Shown here: positions 4,716 through 11,119 of the stretch, piece by piece
Layout: every line of letters begins with the position of its first letter
Position numbering within the stretch: position 1 is the first letter of the stretch
NCBI GenBank assembly: GCA_041486955.1
Contig: JBGPML010000016.1
Location: forward strand, 1-13,091
DNA length: 13,091 nucleotides
Direction of reading: 5' to 3'
Source: JBGPML01 sp041486955
Lineage (GTDB): Bacteria; Patescibacteriota; UBA1384; 2-12-FULL-50-11; DASWYB01
Program-made: the position numbers and the translations under genes
Notes under the pieces: model-generated
Seen by the model: the letters and a program-made list of their open reading frames with translations, nothing else
The model's database searches: none
Told to the model about the DNA's origin: nothing

Positions 4716-5336
4716 TTAAAGACCGGTCTTTTTTAATTCTTCAAACAATCGCTTTTGTTCTCGGCTTAATTTCCGCGGTAAAACCACGCGCACGACGATA
4801 TGTAAATCACCGCGTCCGCGGCGGTGTTGATTGCCCTTACCGCGAAAGACGAATGTCTGACCATCCTGGGTATTCGGTGGAATTTTCAACTCAATACTCT
4901 CATTATTATTGGTACGAAGCTGAATGGCGTCACCCAACACAGCCTGGACTAATGAAATATGAACTTCCGCACTAATATTGGCAAAAGCACTCCCCATCAA
5001 GTCCTCTACCACCGATTCAAAACCGCCAAACGCTCCACCAAAATCGAACTGAAACCCTCCAGTGCGGCCACCAAAGGGATTGCCTTGTCCTCCGCCAAAG
5101 GGTGAACCCTGTCCATTGACGCCGGCATGACCAAACTGGTCATACCGAGCTTTTTTTTCAGCATGAGACAACACCTGATACGCTTCGTTAATTTCTTTAA
5201 ACTTTTGTTCCGCGTCAGCTCGATCACCCTTCGCCTTATCAGGGTGATATTGATGGGCTAATTTTCGGTAGGCTTGTTTAATTTCAGCTTCAGAAGCGTT
5301 TTTATTGACACCTAATATTTCGTAGTAATCTCTCAT
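4716..5336 (-). CDS. dnaJ: Short DnaJ (Hsp40) co-chaperone lacking zinc finger and CTD I
   Basis: 206 residues against about 370-380 for a usual DnaJ. The J domain (about 1-68) is intact, with Tyr-Tyr-Glu-Ile-Leu-Gly near the start and the His-Pro-Asp triad at 31-33 that triggers DnaK ATP hydrolysis. A Gly/Phe-rich linker follows (about 75-110). The rest (120-206) matches the last beta domain and C-terminal helix of DnaJ (Ile-Pro-Pro-Asn-Thr, Phe-Arg-Gly-Lys-Gly, Arg-Gly-Asp-Leu-His). The four CxxCxGxG repeats and the first client-binding domain are absent. It can stimulate DnaK, but client binding should be reduced. It lies 175 bases downstream of dnaK on the same strand, with only a weak Shine-Dalgarno. 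It may be co-transcribed with dnaK past a hairpin or have its own weak promoter. Confidence 0.93.
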   Translation of the reverse strand: MRDYYEILGVNKNASEAEIKQAYRKLAHQYHPDKAKGDRADAEQKFKEINEAYQVLSHAEKKARYDQFGHAGVNGQGSPFGGGQGNPFGGRTGGFQFDFGGAFGGFESVVEDLMGSAFANISAEVHISLVQAVLGDAIQLRTNNNESIELKIPPNTQDGQTFVFRGKGNQHRRGRGDLHIVVRVVLPRKLSREQKRLFEELKKTGL

Positions 5337-5380
5337 GAACTCTTGTCTTTTTACCTCTTTTAGGCTATAATTCTTTATAC

Positions 5381-5405
5381 ATCAAGTTGATAGGGGCGAC
5401 TTGAT
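5381..5405 (-). promoter_or_regulatory. Inverted repeats upstream of dnaJ
   Basis: ATCAAGT (5381-5387) and ACTTGAT (5399-5405) form an inverted repeat across an 11-base spacer; the left half is itself in the palindrome ATCAA-G-TTGAT (5381-5391). It lies 45-70 bases before the dnaJ ATG, beside A/T-rich stretches (TATAAA, TATAGC) that could be weak -10 boxes. It could be an operator or a leader hairpin. Confidence 0.35.
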
Positions 5406-5482
5406 TGGATGTACTTTTCTACCCATATACACCATCATCCGTCCGACTACTCGCGCAAATTACGTTTCATCCTCCCCTCACC

Positions 5483-5508
5483 TGCCCTGCACCTTATGGT
5501 GCGGGGCA
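5483..5508. terminator. GC-rich hairpin just after dnaK
   Basis: TGCCCTGCACC/GGTGCGGGGCA with loop TTAT begins 3 bases after the dnaK stop. On the plus strand it is fully paired (one G-U) and followed by ATTTTATT. In the dnaK mRNA it has one C-A mismatch and no U-tract. It may therefore act mainly as a 3'-end stabiliser or partial attenuator between dnaK and dnaJ, and as a barrier to antisense transcription. Confidence 0.5.
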
Positions 5509-5511
5509 ATT

Positions 5512-7416
5512 TTATTCTTTCGGCTCTTTATCTGCTTCAGGTGTATCAGGAGTCTCTGGGGTATCTCCATCAGTAGTCGGTTCCTTTTCAGCAGATTTAG
5601 CTGACTCATACATTCCAGCGCCGACTTTTTGAATGGATTCGCTCAATTTGGTTGATTTCACGGTAATCTCGTCCAGGTTATCCTGTTTTATCACACCTTT
5701 CAAGGCGGTAATAGCATCTTCAACTTCCCGTTTGTCTTCGGGTTTTATTTTGTCACCGCCATCTTTCAGTGTCTTTTCAGATAAGTAGATTAGCTGTTCA
5801 GCCGTGTTACGCGCTTCAATCAATTCTTTGTGTTTCTCATCTTCACTCTTATGGGCTTCTGCATCTTTGCGCATCCGTTCAATTTCGTCTTTGGACAGGC
5901 TGCCGGAGGCAGTAATCGTAATGTCTTGAGCTTTCCCAGTGGCTTTATCTTTAGCAGTGACTTTTAAGATACCGTTGGCATCGATATCGAAGGTTACTTC
6001 GACTTGCGGCACACCCCGTGGGGCCGGTGGAATACCCTCAAGCATAAATCGGCCCAGACCTTTATTGTCTGAAGCCATCGGCCGTTCACCTTGGAGAATA
6101 TGAATTTCAACGCCTGGCTGATTATCTGATGCGGTCGAAAAGACTTGAGACTTGGTAGTTGGAACCGTCGTATTCCGTTCAATCAATGGCGCCATCAATC
6201 CACCCTCTACTTCTAAGCCGAGCGTCAACGGAGTTACGTCCAATAACAAAATATCTTTAACCTCACCACCCAGCACGCCGCCTTGAATGGCGGCTCCGAC
6301 TGCGACAACTTCATCAGGATTAACGCCGCGAGAAGGTTCTTTATCAAAAACTTTTTTCACAACTTCCTGCATCATCGGCATTCGGGTTTGTCCACCGACA
6401 AGAATAACTTCATCAATATCACTGGGCGAAACTTTAGCATCACGCAGCGCTTGTTCGACGATTGGTTTTGTCCGTTCAATTAATCCGCCAACAAGATCTT
6501 CTAATTTCGCGCGCGATAATTTCATCACCAAATGCTTCGGTCCGCTGGCATCGGCCGTAATGAATGGAAGATTAATCTCAGTTTCCATACTTTGCGATAA
6601 TTCAATCTTAGCTTTTTCCGCCGCTTCCTTAATACGCTGCAAGGCAACCTTATCACTGGTTAGATCAACTTCTTCTGACTTTTTAAACTCATCAATAACC
6701 CAGTCCATCACCTTACGATCGAGGTCGTCTCCTCCCAGGTGCGTATCACCATTGGTCGAGAGAACTTCAAAGCTTGACTCAGCCTCGATTACTCCTATAT
6801 CAAGAATCGTAATGTCAAATGTACCACCACCAAAGTCGTAAATCGCAACCTTGCGATCTTTTTTATCGGTTTTATCGAGCCCGTAGGCAAGTGCGGCAGC
6901 GGTCGGTTCGTTAATAATTCGCTTTACTTCCAAACCAGCGATCGTCCCGGCATCTTTGGTTGCCTGTCGTTGTGAGTCATTAAAGTAAGCCGGAACGGTA
7001 ATGACGGCTTCGGTTACTTTTTCGCCCAAATAGGCTTCGGCGTCGGATTTAATCTTTTGTAAAATAAAGGCTGAAACCTCTTCCGGACTGTACTCTTTAT
7101 CACCCATCACAACCTTGACTTTTTCGCCTGCTTTTACAATTTTATATGGCAAAATCTTAAGGTCGCGTTGGATTTCATCATCTTCAAATTGACGTCCAAT
7201 AAGACGTTTCACCGAATAAATTGTATTTTCTGGGTTGGTGATTGATTGACGTTTGGCTAACACCCCGACTAATCGTTCGCCACCTTTGTTGACCGCGACG
7301 ATCGACGGTGTAATATTCCCGCCTTCGGCGGTTGGGATAACTCTTGCTTTCCCGCCTTCCATTACAGAAGCGACTGAATTCGTAGTCCCTAAATCTATTC
7401 CGATGATTCTTCCCAT
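5512..7416 (-). CDS. dnaK: DnaK, Hsp70 molecular chaperone
   Basis: 634 residues, the normal full length. The ATPase domain (1-375) has the phosphate-1 signature IDLGTTNS (7-14), the phosphate-2 signature with Asp-Phe-Gly-Gly-Gly-Thr-Phe-Asp near 194-201, and the adenosine motif Val-Gly-Gly-Gln-Thr-Arg-Met-Pro near 335. The hydrophobic linker (Asp-Ile-Leu-Leu-Leu-Asp-Val-Thr-Pro-Leu) leads into the substrate-binding beta domain (385-500), followed by the helical lid and an acidic, Pro/Thr-rich tail ending in Lys-Glu-Pro-Lys-Glu. It binds exposed hydrophobic peptides in the cytoplasm, with GrpE as exchange factor and DnaJ as activator; both are encoded nearby on the same strand. The start at ATG 7414-7416 follows TAGGAG. 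It has its own promoter, about 165 bases upstream, with an inverted repeat and a structured leader. Confidence 0.99.
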   Translation of the reverse strand: MGRIIGIDLGTTNSVASVMEGGKARVIPTAEGGNITPSIVAVNKGGERLVGVLAKRQSITNPENTIYSVKRLIGRQFEDDEIQRDLKILPYKIVKAGEKVKVVMGDKEYSPEEVSAFILQKIKSDAEAYLGEKVTEAVITVPAYFNDSQRQATKDAGTIAGLEVKRIINEPTAAALAYGLDKTDKKDRKVAIYDFGGGTFDITILDIGVIEAESSFEVLSTNGDTHLGGDDLDRKVMDWVIDEFKKSEEVDLTSDKVALQRIKEAAEKAKIELSQSMETEINLPFITADASGPKHLVMKLSRAKLEDLVGGLIERTKPIVEQALRDAKVSPSDIDEVILVGGQTRMPMMQEVVKKVFDKEPSRGVNPDEVVAVGAAIQGGVLGGEVKDILLLDVTPLTLGLEVEGGLMAPLIERNTTVPTTKSQVFSTASDNQPGVEIHILQGERPMASDNKGLGRFMLEGIPPAPRGVPQVEVTFDIDANGILKVTAKDKATGKAQDITITASGSLSKDEIERMRKDAEAHKSEDEKHKELIEARNTAEQLIYLSEKTLKDGGDKIKPEDKREVEDAITALKGVIKQDNLDEITVKSTKLSESIQKVGAGMYESAKSAEKEPTTDGDTPETPDTPEADKEPKE

Positions 7417-7573
7417 ATACTCCTACTCTGAGGCCCGGGATTGGCAAGTGACTTCGTTACTCTGTGTGGGGCTCGCTCACCGTACGTCTATGTACGACTC
7501 GCTTCGCTCCTCGAGAGACCTTGTCTCTCCTCCAATCACGACCCTCTTATCTTTATTTAAATTAAATTGACCT
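7417..7573 (-). promoter_or_regulatory. Long structured 5' leader of dnaK
   Basis: About 155 bases between the predicted start near 7573 and the ATG. It holds several hairpins: GAGAGAC/GTCTCTC (7513-7529, 3-base loop) and CGTAC/GTACG (7481-7496). A long-range GATTGG/CCAATC pair (7532-7537 with 7439-7444) would enclose most of the leader. An RNA thermometer is possible, but I see no clear pairing to the GGAG Shine-Dalgarno, so this is only a suggestion. Confidence 0.45.
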
Positions 7574-7579
7574 AGACCG

Positions 7580-7609
7580 ATTGTAAAGTATTCTTTACAT
7601 TTCTGTCAA
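7580..7609 (-). promoter_or_regulatory. dnaK promoter with inverted-repeat operator
   Basis: On the minus strand TTGACA (7604-7609) and TACAAT (7580-7585) are 18 bases apart. The perfect inverted repeat TGTAAAG-TATT-CTTTACA (7582-7599) fills the spacer and overlaps the -10 box, an ideal repressor position. It is unlike CIRCE (TTAGCACTC-N9-GAGTGCTAA), so the regulator is unlikely to be a standard HrcA. Confidence 0.75.
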
Positions 7610-7623
7610 GCCTACAACTAACA

Positions 7624-7666
7624 ATAGAAAAGCCCTACCCAGTACCAACAGGTACTCGGTAGAGCT
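7624..7666 (-). terminator. Intrinsic terminator of the 184-aa protein gene
   Basis: A 16-bp stem with one mismatch and one G-U pair (7631-7646 with 7651-7666, loop AACA) is followed on the minus strand by TTTCTATT. It ends the gene before the dnaK promoter. Confidence 0.85.
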
Positions 7667-7680
7667 ATTTAGATTGTGCG

Positions 7681-8235
7681 TTATCGCCTTCTTCGGTTGC
7701 GATAGGCCTCGAACGCTTCGGGGTTGAATGGGCGATGAGCGTCACCCGGGGACCATTCCTCATTCGGTCGCAATCGGCAGCGATCTCCTGACGGAAGATT
7801 ACGATAATATTCCGTCTGACTGTCCAGCACGAGTGAAAACGGTCCACCTGCCACCGAATCACGCTCACGAGCCAGACGTTGAATACGGCGAACCAGAAGG
7901 TTCATTTCCGCCAGCGTTTCGCCGTCGATATGCGGAAAAGCTTCCAGTGCTGCAGTTACTGACAGACCGGGCAGACGCTCTAAAGCTTGCGGCGTCACTC
8001 TTCCACGGCCAATGCCGGACAGGCGATCCATTGCTTCTTGCAACGATTCGATGCTGTTGATTTCCTCTCGCATGATCTGTAACCCTTCCCGATACACCGC
8101 TTCGCGGCCGGCTACGGCCTGAAATAGCGGCGTTTGATGAATTGCCTTTCTTTCACGCCTTTGGTTGTTTTCTTCACGGATCTTCCAGCCTTCCTTGATT
8201 CCCAGAAGGTTGTAAAACGGATTCCATTTGCTCAT
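7681..8235 (-). CDS. Basic soluble protein of 184 residues, function unknown
   Basis: The start at ATG 8233-8235 is chosen because AAGGGGGAG lies 2-3 bases upstream; a start 12 codons earlier lacks a ribosome site. The N-terminus is Trp/Pro/Phe-rich, then charged and helical (16-75). Residues 72-100 (LSGIGRGRVTPQALERLPGL) have the look of a helix-hairpin-helix turn, but weakly. A second helical block follows (103-125), and the tail ends in Arg-Asn-Arg-Arg-Arg-Arg. No signal peptide or membrane segment. It has its own promoter (8284-8312) and terminator, so it is not part of a chaperone operon despite sitting between dnaK and grpE. The basic tail would suit binding to nucleic acid or an acidic partner; this is a guess. 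Confidence 0.7.
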   Translation of the reverse strand: MSKWNPFYNLLGIKEGWKIREENNQRRERKAIHQTPLFQAVAGREAVYREGLQIMREEINSIESLQEAMDRLSGIGRGRVTPQALERLPGLSVTAALEAFPHIDGETLAEMNLLVRRIQRLARERDSVAGGPFSLVLDSQTEYYRNLPSGDRCRLRPNEEWSPGDAHRPFNPEAFEAYRNRRRR

Positions 8236-8283
8236 TTCTCCCCCTTGTTTCGTAATCGGAAAAACATGCAACGTTCGCTGACC

Positions 8284-8312
8284 AGTATAAATGAAATAAA
8301 CAGTCTCAACAA
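8284..8312 (-). promoter_or_regulatory. Promoter of the 184-aa protein gene
   Basis: On the minus strand TTGTTG (8307-8312) and TATACT (8284-8289) are 17 bases apart; the predicted leader is about 40 bases. The rest of the gap to the next gene (8313-8428) shows only a weak hairpin (ATTGG/CCAAT) and no clear terminator. Confidence 0.6.
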
Positions 8313-8428
8313 GAGATTAACAGGTAAGCCGTAGATTGATTGGAGAGCAAGCAAGCTGCCAATAATAACGGTACAACTAAAAATCCGATTTGTGACACGG
8401 AATCCTTTATTGAAATATGAGTGTTAAG

Positions 8429-9112
8429 TTATGGTAACAGGCCCAAAAATTTAAGGCGGTGTTCAATTACTGCAGCATCATCCGGATTAATGTGCTTTCG
8501 CAAATTGGGGTCTTGCATAGCCTCAACCAATTGACCTACTGTATTAATCCCTATTCTAAATAGTCTTGGGTCACGATGATGAGTCAATCCAAGGTTATGA
8601 ATTGATTCACCTGCCTCGGGAACTCGCAATGAGATCCCCCGCAGCGCAAATTCGTCAAGCGCTTTGGTCAGAGTCCCTTCACCCATTTCAGGCAGGCCCA
8701 TGAGATCTCCGGGCGTATATTGGGCAAATTCTTCAGGTTTATCAAAACTACTTCCGAAAGCTCGCCTAGCGGAATTGGGAAGTGTCAAATCATTGAGAAA
8801 ACTATCGGGCAAGGAACCGACTCGTTTAATTGGTGGCCTATTCTCAATATATCTTACCCTGTCTTCACGACGAATCTTGGCAGGATGAGCGAGGATCGAT
8901 TGCCGGCCATCTAGAGCTGTCTCATCCGGTAAATTCGGAGGATCGATTAATTGTTCTGTCGCTGCCGGCTCCACCTTAAACTCGCGAACTGCAAGTTCGG
9001 GCACCAGATCGGTTTCGTCCGGCAAGTTGGGCGATTCTTTGGCGGGCTTTAATGACCCATTATCAGCCGGCTTTGGTTCACCATAGGCTTCCGGGGGAAT
9101 ATATTTTTCTAT
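8429..9112 (-). CDS. Protein with two RNA-polymerase alpha-CTD-like domains, probable AUA start
   Basis: 227 residues if translation starts at ATA 9110-9112, which sits 5 bases after a perfect AAAGGAGG. No ATG, GTG or TTG lies near that site; the first TTG is at 9025, 29 codons later, with no ribosome site. A repeat supports the longer form: PNLPDET occurs at residues 28-34 and 59-65 with different codons, and the first copy spans the TTG. The N-terminal 100 residues are Pro- and charge-rich and look disordered. Residues 103-163 and 170-225 each resemble the alpha-CTD (for example LMGLPEMGEGTLTKAL and LFRIGINTVGQLVEAM), a helix-hairpin-helix fold that binds DNA and transcription factors. It lies 35 bases after grpE with no promoter between, so it is likely co-transcribed. 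A transcription role is inference. Confidence 0.7.
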   Translation of the reverse strand: MEKYIPPEAYGEPKPADNGSLKPAKESPNLPDETDLVPELAVREFKVEPAATEQLIDPPNLPDETALDGRQSILAHPAKIRREDRVRYIENRPPIKRVGSLPDSFLNDLTLPNSARRAFGSSFDKPEEFAQYTPGDLMGLPEMGEGTLTKALDEFALRGISLRVPEAGESIHNLGLTHHRDPRLFRIGINTVGQLVEAMQDPNLRKHINPDDAAVIEHRLKFLGLLP

Positions 9113-9147
9113 TTTGGCCTCCTTTATTATTACTGTTTGCCTTATAT

Positions 9148-9636
9148 TTAGGCTGAGGGACCGCGGCTGACTTTTACTTTGGCTGGTTTGAGGACTTGGC
9201 CTTGCAACATGTAACCAGATTCAACTTCAGTGATAATTTCATTTTCGGGAATTGAATCACTTGGATCATGACTGACCGCCTCATGGAGTTCTGGATTAAA
9301 GGCTTCACCGACGGTTTTTATTTTTTCCACCCCAAATTCGCTAAAAATCTGCTCGAGTTGCTTTTCAATATATAAAACACCGGTAACCCATTTGTCGTCT
9401 CTGAGGGTATCGGGAAGATGCGTCGTGGCACGCCTGAAATTATCCAGCACGGGCGCTAATTCGAGCAAGGTCTGAGCCTGCGCTAACTGAAAACTTAGTT
9501 TTTTTTCTGATTCGGTACGTTTGCGATAGTTATCAAAATCAGCCGCGACTCGTTTTAATTGCTTTTCTAATTCAGTAATTCGCTCGTTAACATCCGGTTC
9601 AACTGGCGGTGTTTTTGTATCCTGGGATTCTTCCAT
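9148..9636 (-). CDS. grpE: GrpE, nucleotide exchange factor for DnaK
   Basis: 162 residues. The long N-terminal helix that forms the dimer coiled coil is visible at about 17-62, with Asp-Phe-Asp-Asn-Tyr-Arg-Lys-Arg near 33-40 as in other GrpE. The C-terminal beta domain carries the family signature: Val-Gly-Glu-Ala-Phe-Asn-Pro-Glu-Leu-His-Glu-Ala-Val near 110-122, then Gly-Tyr-Met-Leu-Gln-Gly-Gln-Val-Leu-Lys-Pro-Ala-Lys-Val. It speeds ADP release from DnaK. ATG 9634-9636 has no Shine-Dalgarno; the -10 box ends 7 bases upstream, so the mRNA is probably leaderless. It is followed by the alpha-CTD-like gene and lies divergent from comEC. Confidence 0.97.
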   Translation of the reverse strand: MEESQDTKTPPVEPDVNERITELEKQLKRVAADFDNYRKRTESEKKLSFQLAQAQTLLELAPVLDNFRRATTHLPDTLRDDKWVTGVLYIEKQLEQIFSEFGVEKIKTVGEAFNPELHEAVSHDPSDSIPENEIITEVESGYMLQGQVLKPAKVKVSRGPSA

Positions 9637-9643
9637 GACTCTT

Positions 9644-9673
9644 TTTATACCACAAAAGTCTTTATCGGAGCAA
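9644..9673 (-). promoter_or_regulatory. grpE promoter, probably leaderless
   Basis: On the minus strand TTGCTC (9668-9673) and TATAAA (9644-9649) are 18 bases apart. The predicted start is at about 9637, directly next to the ATG. No CIRCE element is present. Confidence 0.55.
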
Positions 9674-9681
9674 TAATTAAC

Positions 9682-9711
9682 TTACATGACGCTCGTCCTA
9701 TATGGTATTAT
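9682..9711 (+). promoter_or_regulatory. comEC promoter, probably leaderless
   Basis: TTACAT (9682-9687) and TATTAT (9706-9711) are 18 bases apart. The predicted start near 9718 coincides with ATG 9719. The promoter lies back to back with that of grpE, the two -35 boxes only 8 bases apart. Confidence 0.5.
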
Positions 9712-9718
9712 CGCGATA

Positions 9719-11119
9719 ATGTTAAAGTCTCCCAGACGCGCCTATTTAATCATATTGTTATCGGTTTTTTGTATCGGCATTGCGATTGGTTCATATTTCA
9801 TTATTAACCCAATTATTTATGTCCTATTCTTGTCTCTCATTTTAATTGGGTTATGGTTATTGACGAAACAATTTCACCTTCGCTTAATCTGGGCGGCTTT
9901 ATCTTTCTTATGTTTCGGTGTCTGGTGGGCGGGCCTTCATCTCAAACAGGTTACGATCACCCAACCTATGAATTATCACGGCCAAGCCCAACTTCAGTCG
10001 CTGCGGTTTGCCCAAGCTCCACAGCAACGGGCAGTTTTCACTCTTCGCGAAGGAACCCATCGAGGACAAAATATCCAAGTTTACATTTATGACTGGATCT
10101 ATTCTCCCGGAACTGTTTTAACTATCGACGCATCGGTTCAGCCAAGCCAGCACAAAAGTGACCGAGGTAGAAATGTCATCGGTATGAGTACGGACATCAA
10201 AGTTCAAGTTGTCGATAATAAACCTAGTCGTTTATATGCGTTTCGCCAGTTAATGCAACAGCGGGTAGGAGCAACAATTCCAGAGCCATACGCGAGCTTA
10301 GCAATTGGCCTTCTCACCGGTACAAATGACGATTTTGACACCAATTTTAAACACGATTTACAATCAACTGGCACAACCCATCTTGTAGCTGTTTCGGGTT
10401 ATAATCTGACGATCGTCGCGCTATTACTGCAACGCATCGGCCGCAGAGTCAATCCAAATGCGGGTATGTTGTTAGCTCTATTAGGAATCACTGGTTACAT
10501 TGTCCTAGCTGGAGCGAGCCCATCAATTCTCAGAGGAGCGATCGTCGCTATTTTGTCACTATTTATTACCATACACGGCAGAATACAACACCGTTTGCCT
10601 TTGGTTCTTTTGAGTGCGGTTATTCTTTCGATCATTTCTCCCCTTGGAATGCTTTATAGCCTTTCGTGGCAGTTATCATTTCTGGCATTTGCCGGGATTC
10701 TATTTTTGAGCCCGATTATTACGCCACCGCTTGAACGACTAGGTGGTGAAATTGGCGCCAGTTTTGGAGAGACTCTAAGCGCAACTCTGATGGTAGTGCC
10801 GCTAACAATTTTGCAATTTGGACTCATTTCCCCGATCTCGCCATTTGTTAACGCTCTTGTACTACTCTTTACGCCATTAGCGATGGGTTTGAGCTTTTTC
10901 CAAGCAGTTGTTGCCCTTATTTCAGTCGCTGCGGGACGACTATTCGCCTGGATGACCTATCCAATCCTTTGGCTGATCGTTCGTCCCATTCAATTGGCGG
11001 CTGAATTACCTTTTGCTAGTATTTCAATTGCCCACTTTCCAGTGATTTTATTTATAGTGTGCTACGTTGCAATTGGAGCATTTCTTTTATGGAACACCCG
11101 AGCCCTAAAACACGCATAA
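9719..11119 (+). CDS. comEC: ComEC membrane channel protein (without MBL domain)
   Basis: 466 residues from ATG 9719; an in-frame ATG at 9686 precedes the likely -10 box and has no Shine-Dalgarno. The N-terminus has three hydrophobic segments (8-77) and an OB-like soluble part (80-168). The Competence domain follows, with its hallmarks His-Leu-Val-Ala-Val-Ser-Gly (221-227), Ser-Pro-Ser-Ile-Leu-Arg-Gly (267-273) and Leu-Ser-Trp-Gln-Leu-Ser-Phe-Leu-Ala (315-323). About eight more membrane helices run to the C-terminus. ComEC forms the inner-membrane channel that passes single-stranded DNA into the cytoplasm during natural uptake. The metallo-beta-lactamase domain that normally follows is encoded separately by the next gene, which overlaps by 31 bases. 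Confidence 0.93.
   Translation: MLKSPRRAYLIILLSVFCIGIAIGSYFIINPIIYVLFLSLILIGLWLLTKQFHLRLIWAALSFLCFGVWWAGLHLKQVTITQPMNYHGQAQLQSLRFAQAPQQRAVFTLREGTHRGQNIQVYIYDWIYSPGTVLTIDASVQPSQHKSDRGRNVIGMSTDIKVQVVDNKPSRLYAFRQLMQQRVGATIPEPYASLAIGLLTGTNDDFDTNFKHDLQSTGTTHLVAVSGYNLTIVALLLQRIGRRVNPNAGMLLALLGITGYIVLAGASPSILRGAIVAILSLFITIHGRIQHRLPLVLLSAVILSIISPLGMLYSLSWQLSFLAFAGILFLSPIITPPLERLGGEIGASFGETLSATLMVVPLTILQFGLISPISPFVNALVLLFTPLAMGLSFFQAVVALISVAAGRLFAWMTYPILWLIVRPIQLAAELPFASISIAHFPVILFIVCYVAIGAFLLWNTRALKHA

Noticed and set aside
4641..4736. 31-codon frame starting in the G-rich loop of the small RNA
   Set aside because: It has a good Shine-Dalgarno-like sequence but reads through the strong terminator and into the end of dnaJ; kept only as an alternative in the small RNA entry.
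6287..6841. 184-codon plus-strand frame opposite dnaK
   Set aside because: Antisense to the highly conserved ATPase domain of dnaK; a typical mirror frame with no promoter or Shine-Dalgarno.
7417..7680. CIRCE/HrcA operator upstream of dnaK or grpE
   Set aside because: No TTAGCACTC-N9-GAGTGCTAA-like sequence was found in either promoter; the repeat present has a different sequence and spacing.
8429..9025. TTG 9023-9025 as start of the alpha-CTD-like protein
   Set aside because: No ribosome site, and it would cut the first PNLPDET repeat; the perfect Shine-Dalgarno lies 87 bases further upstream.
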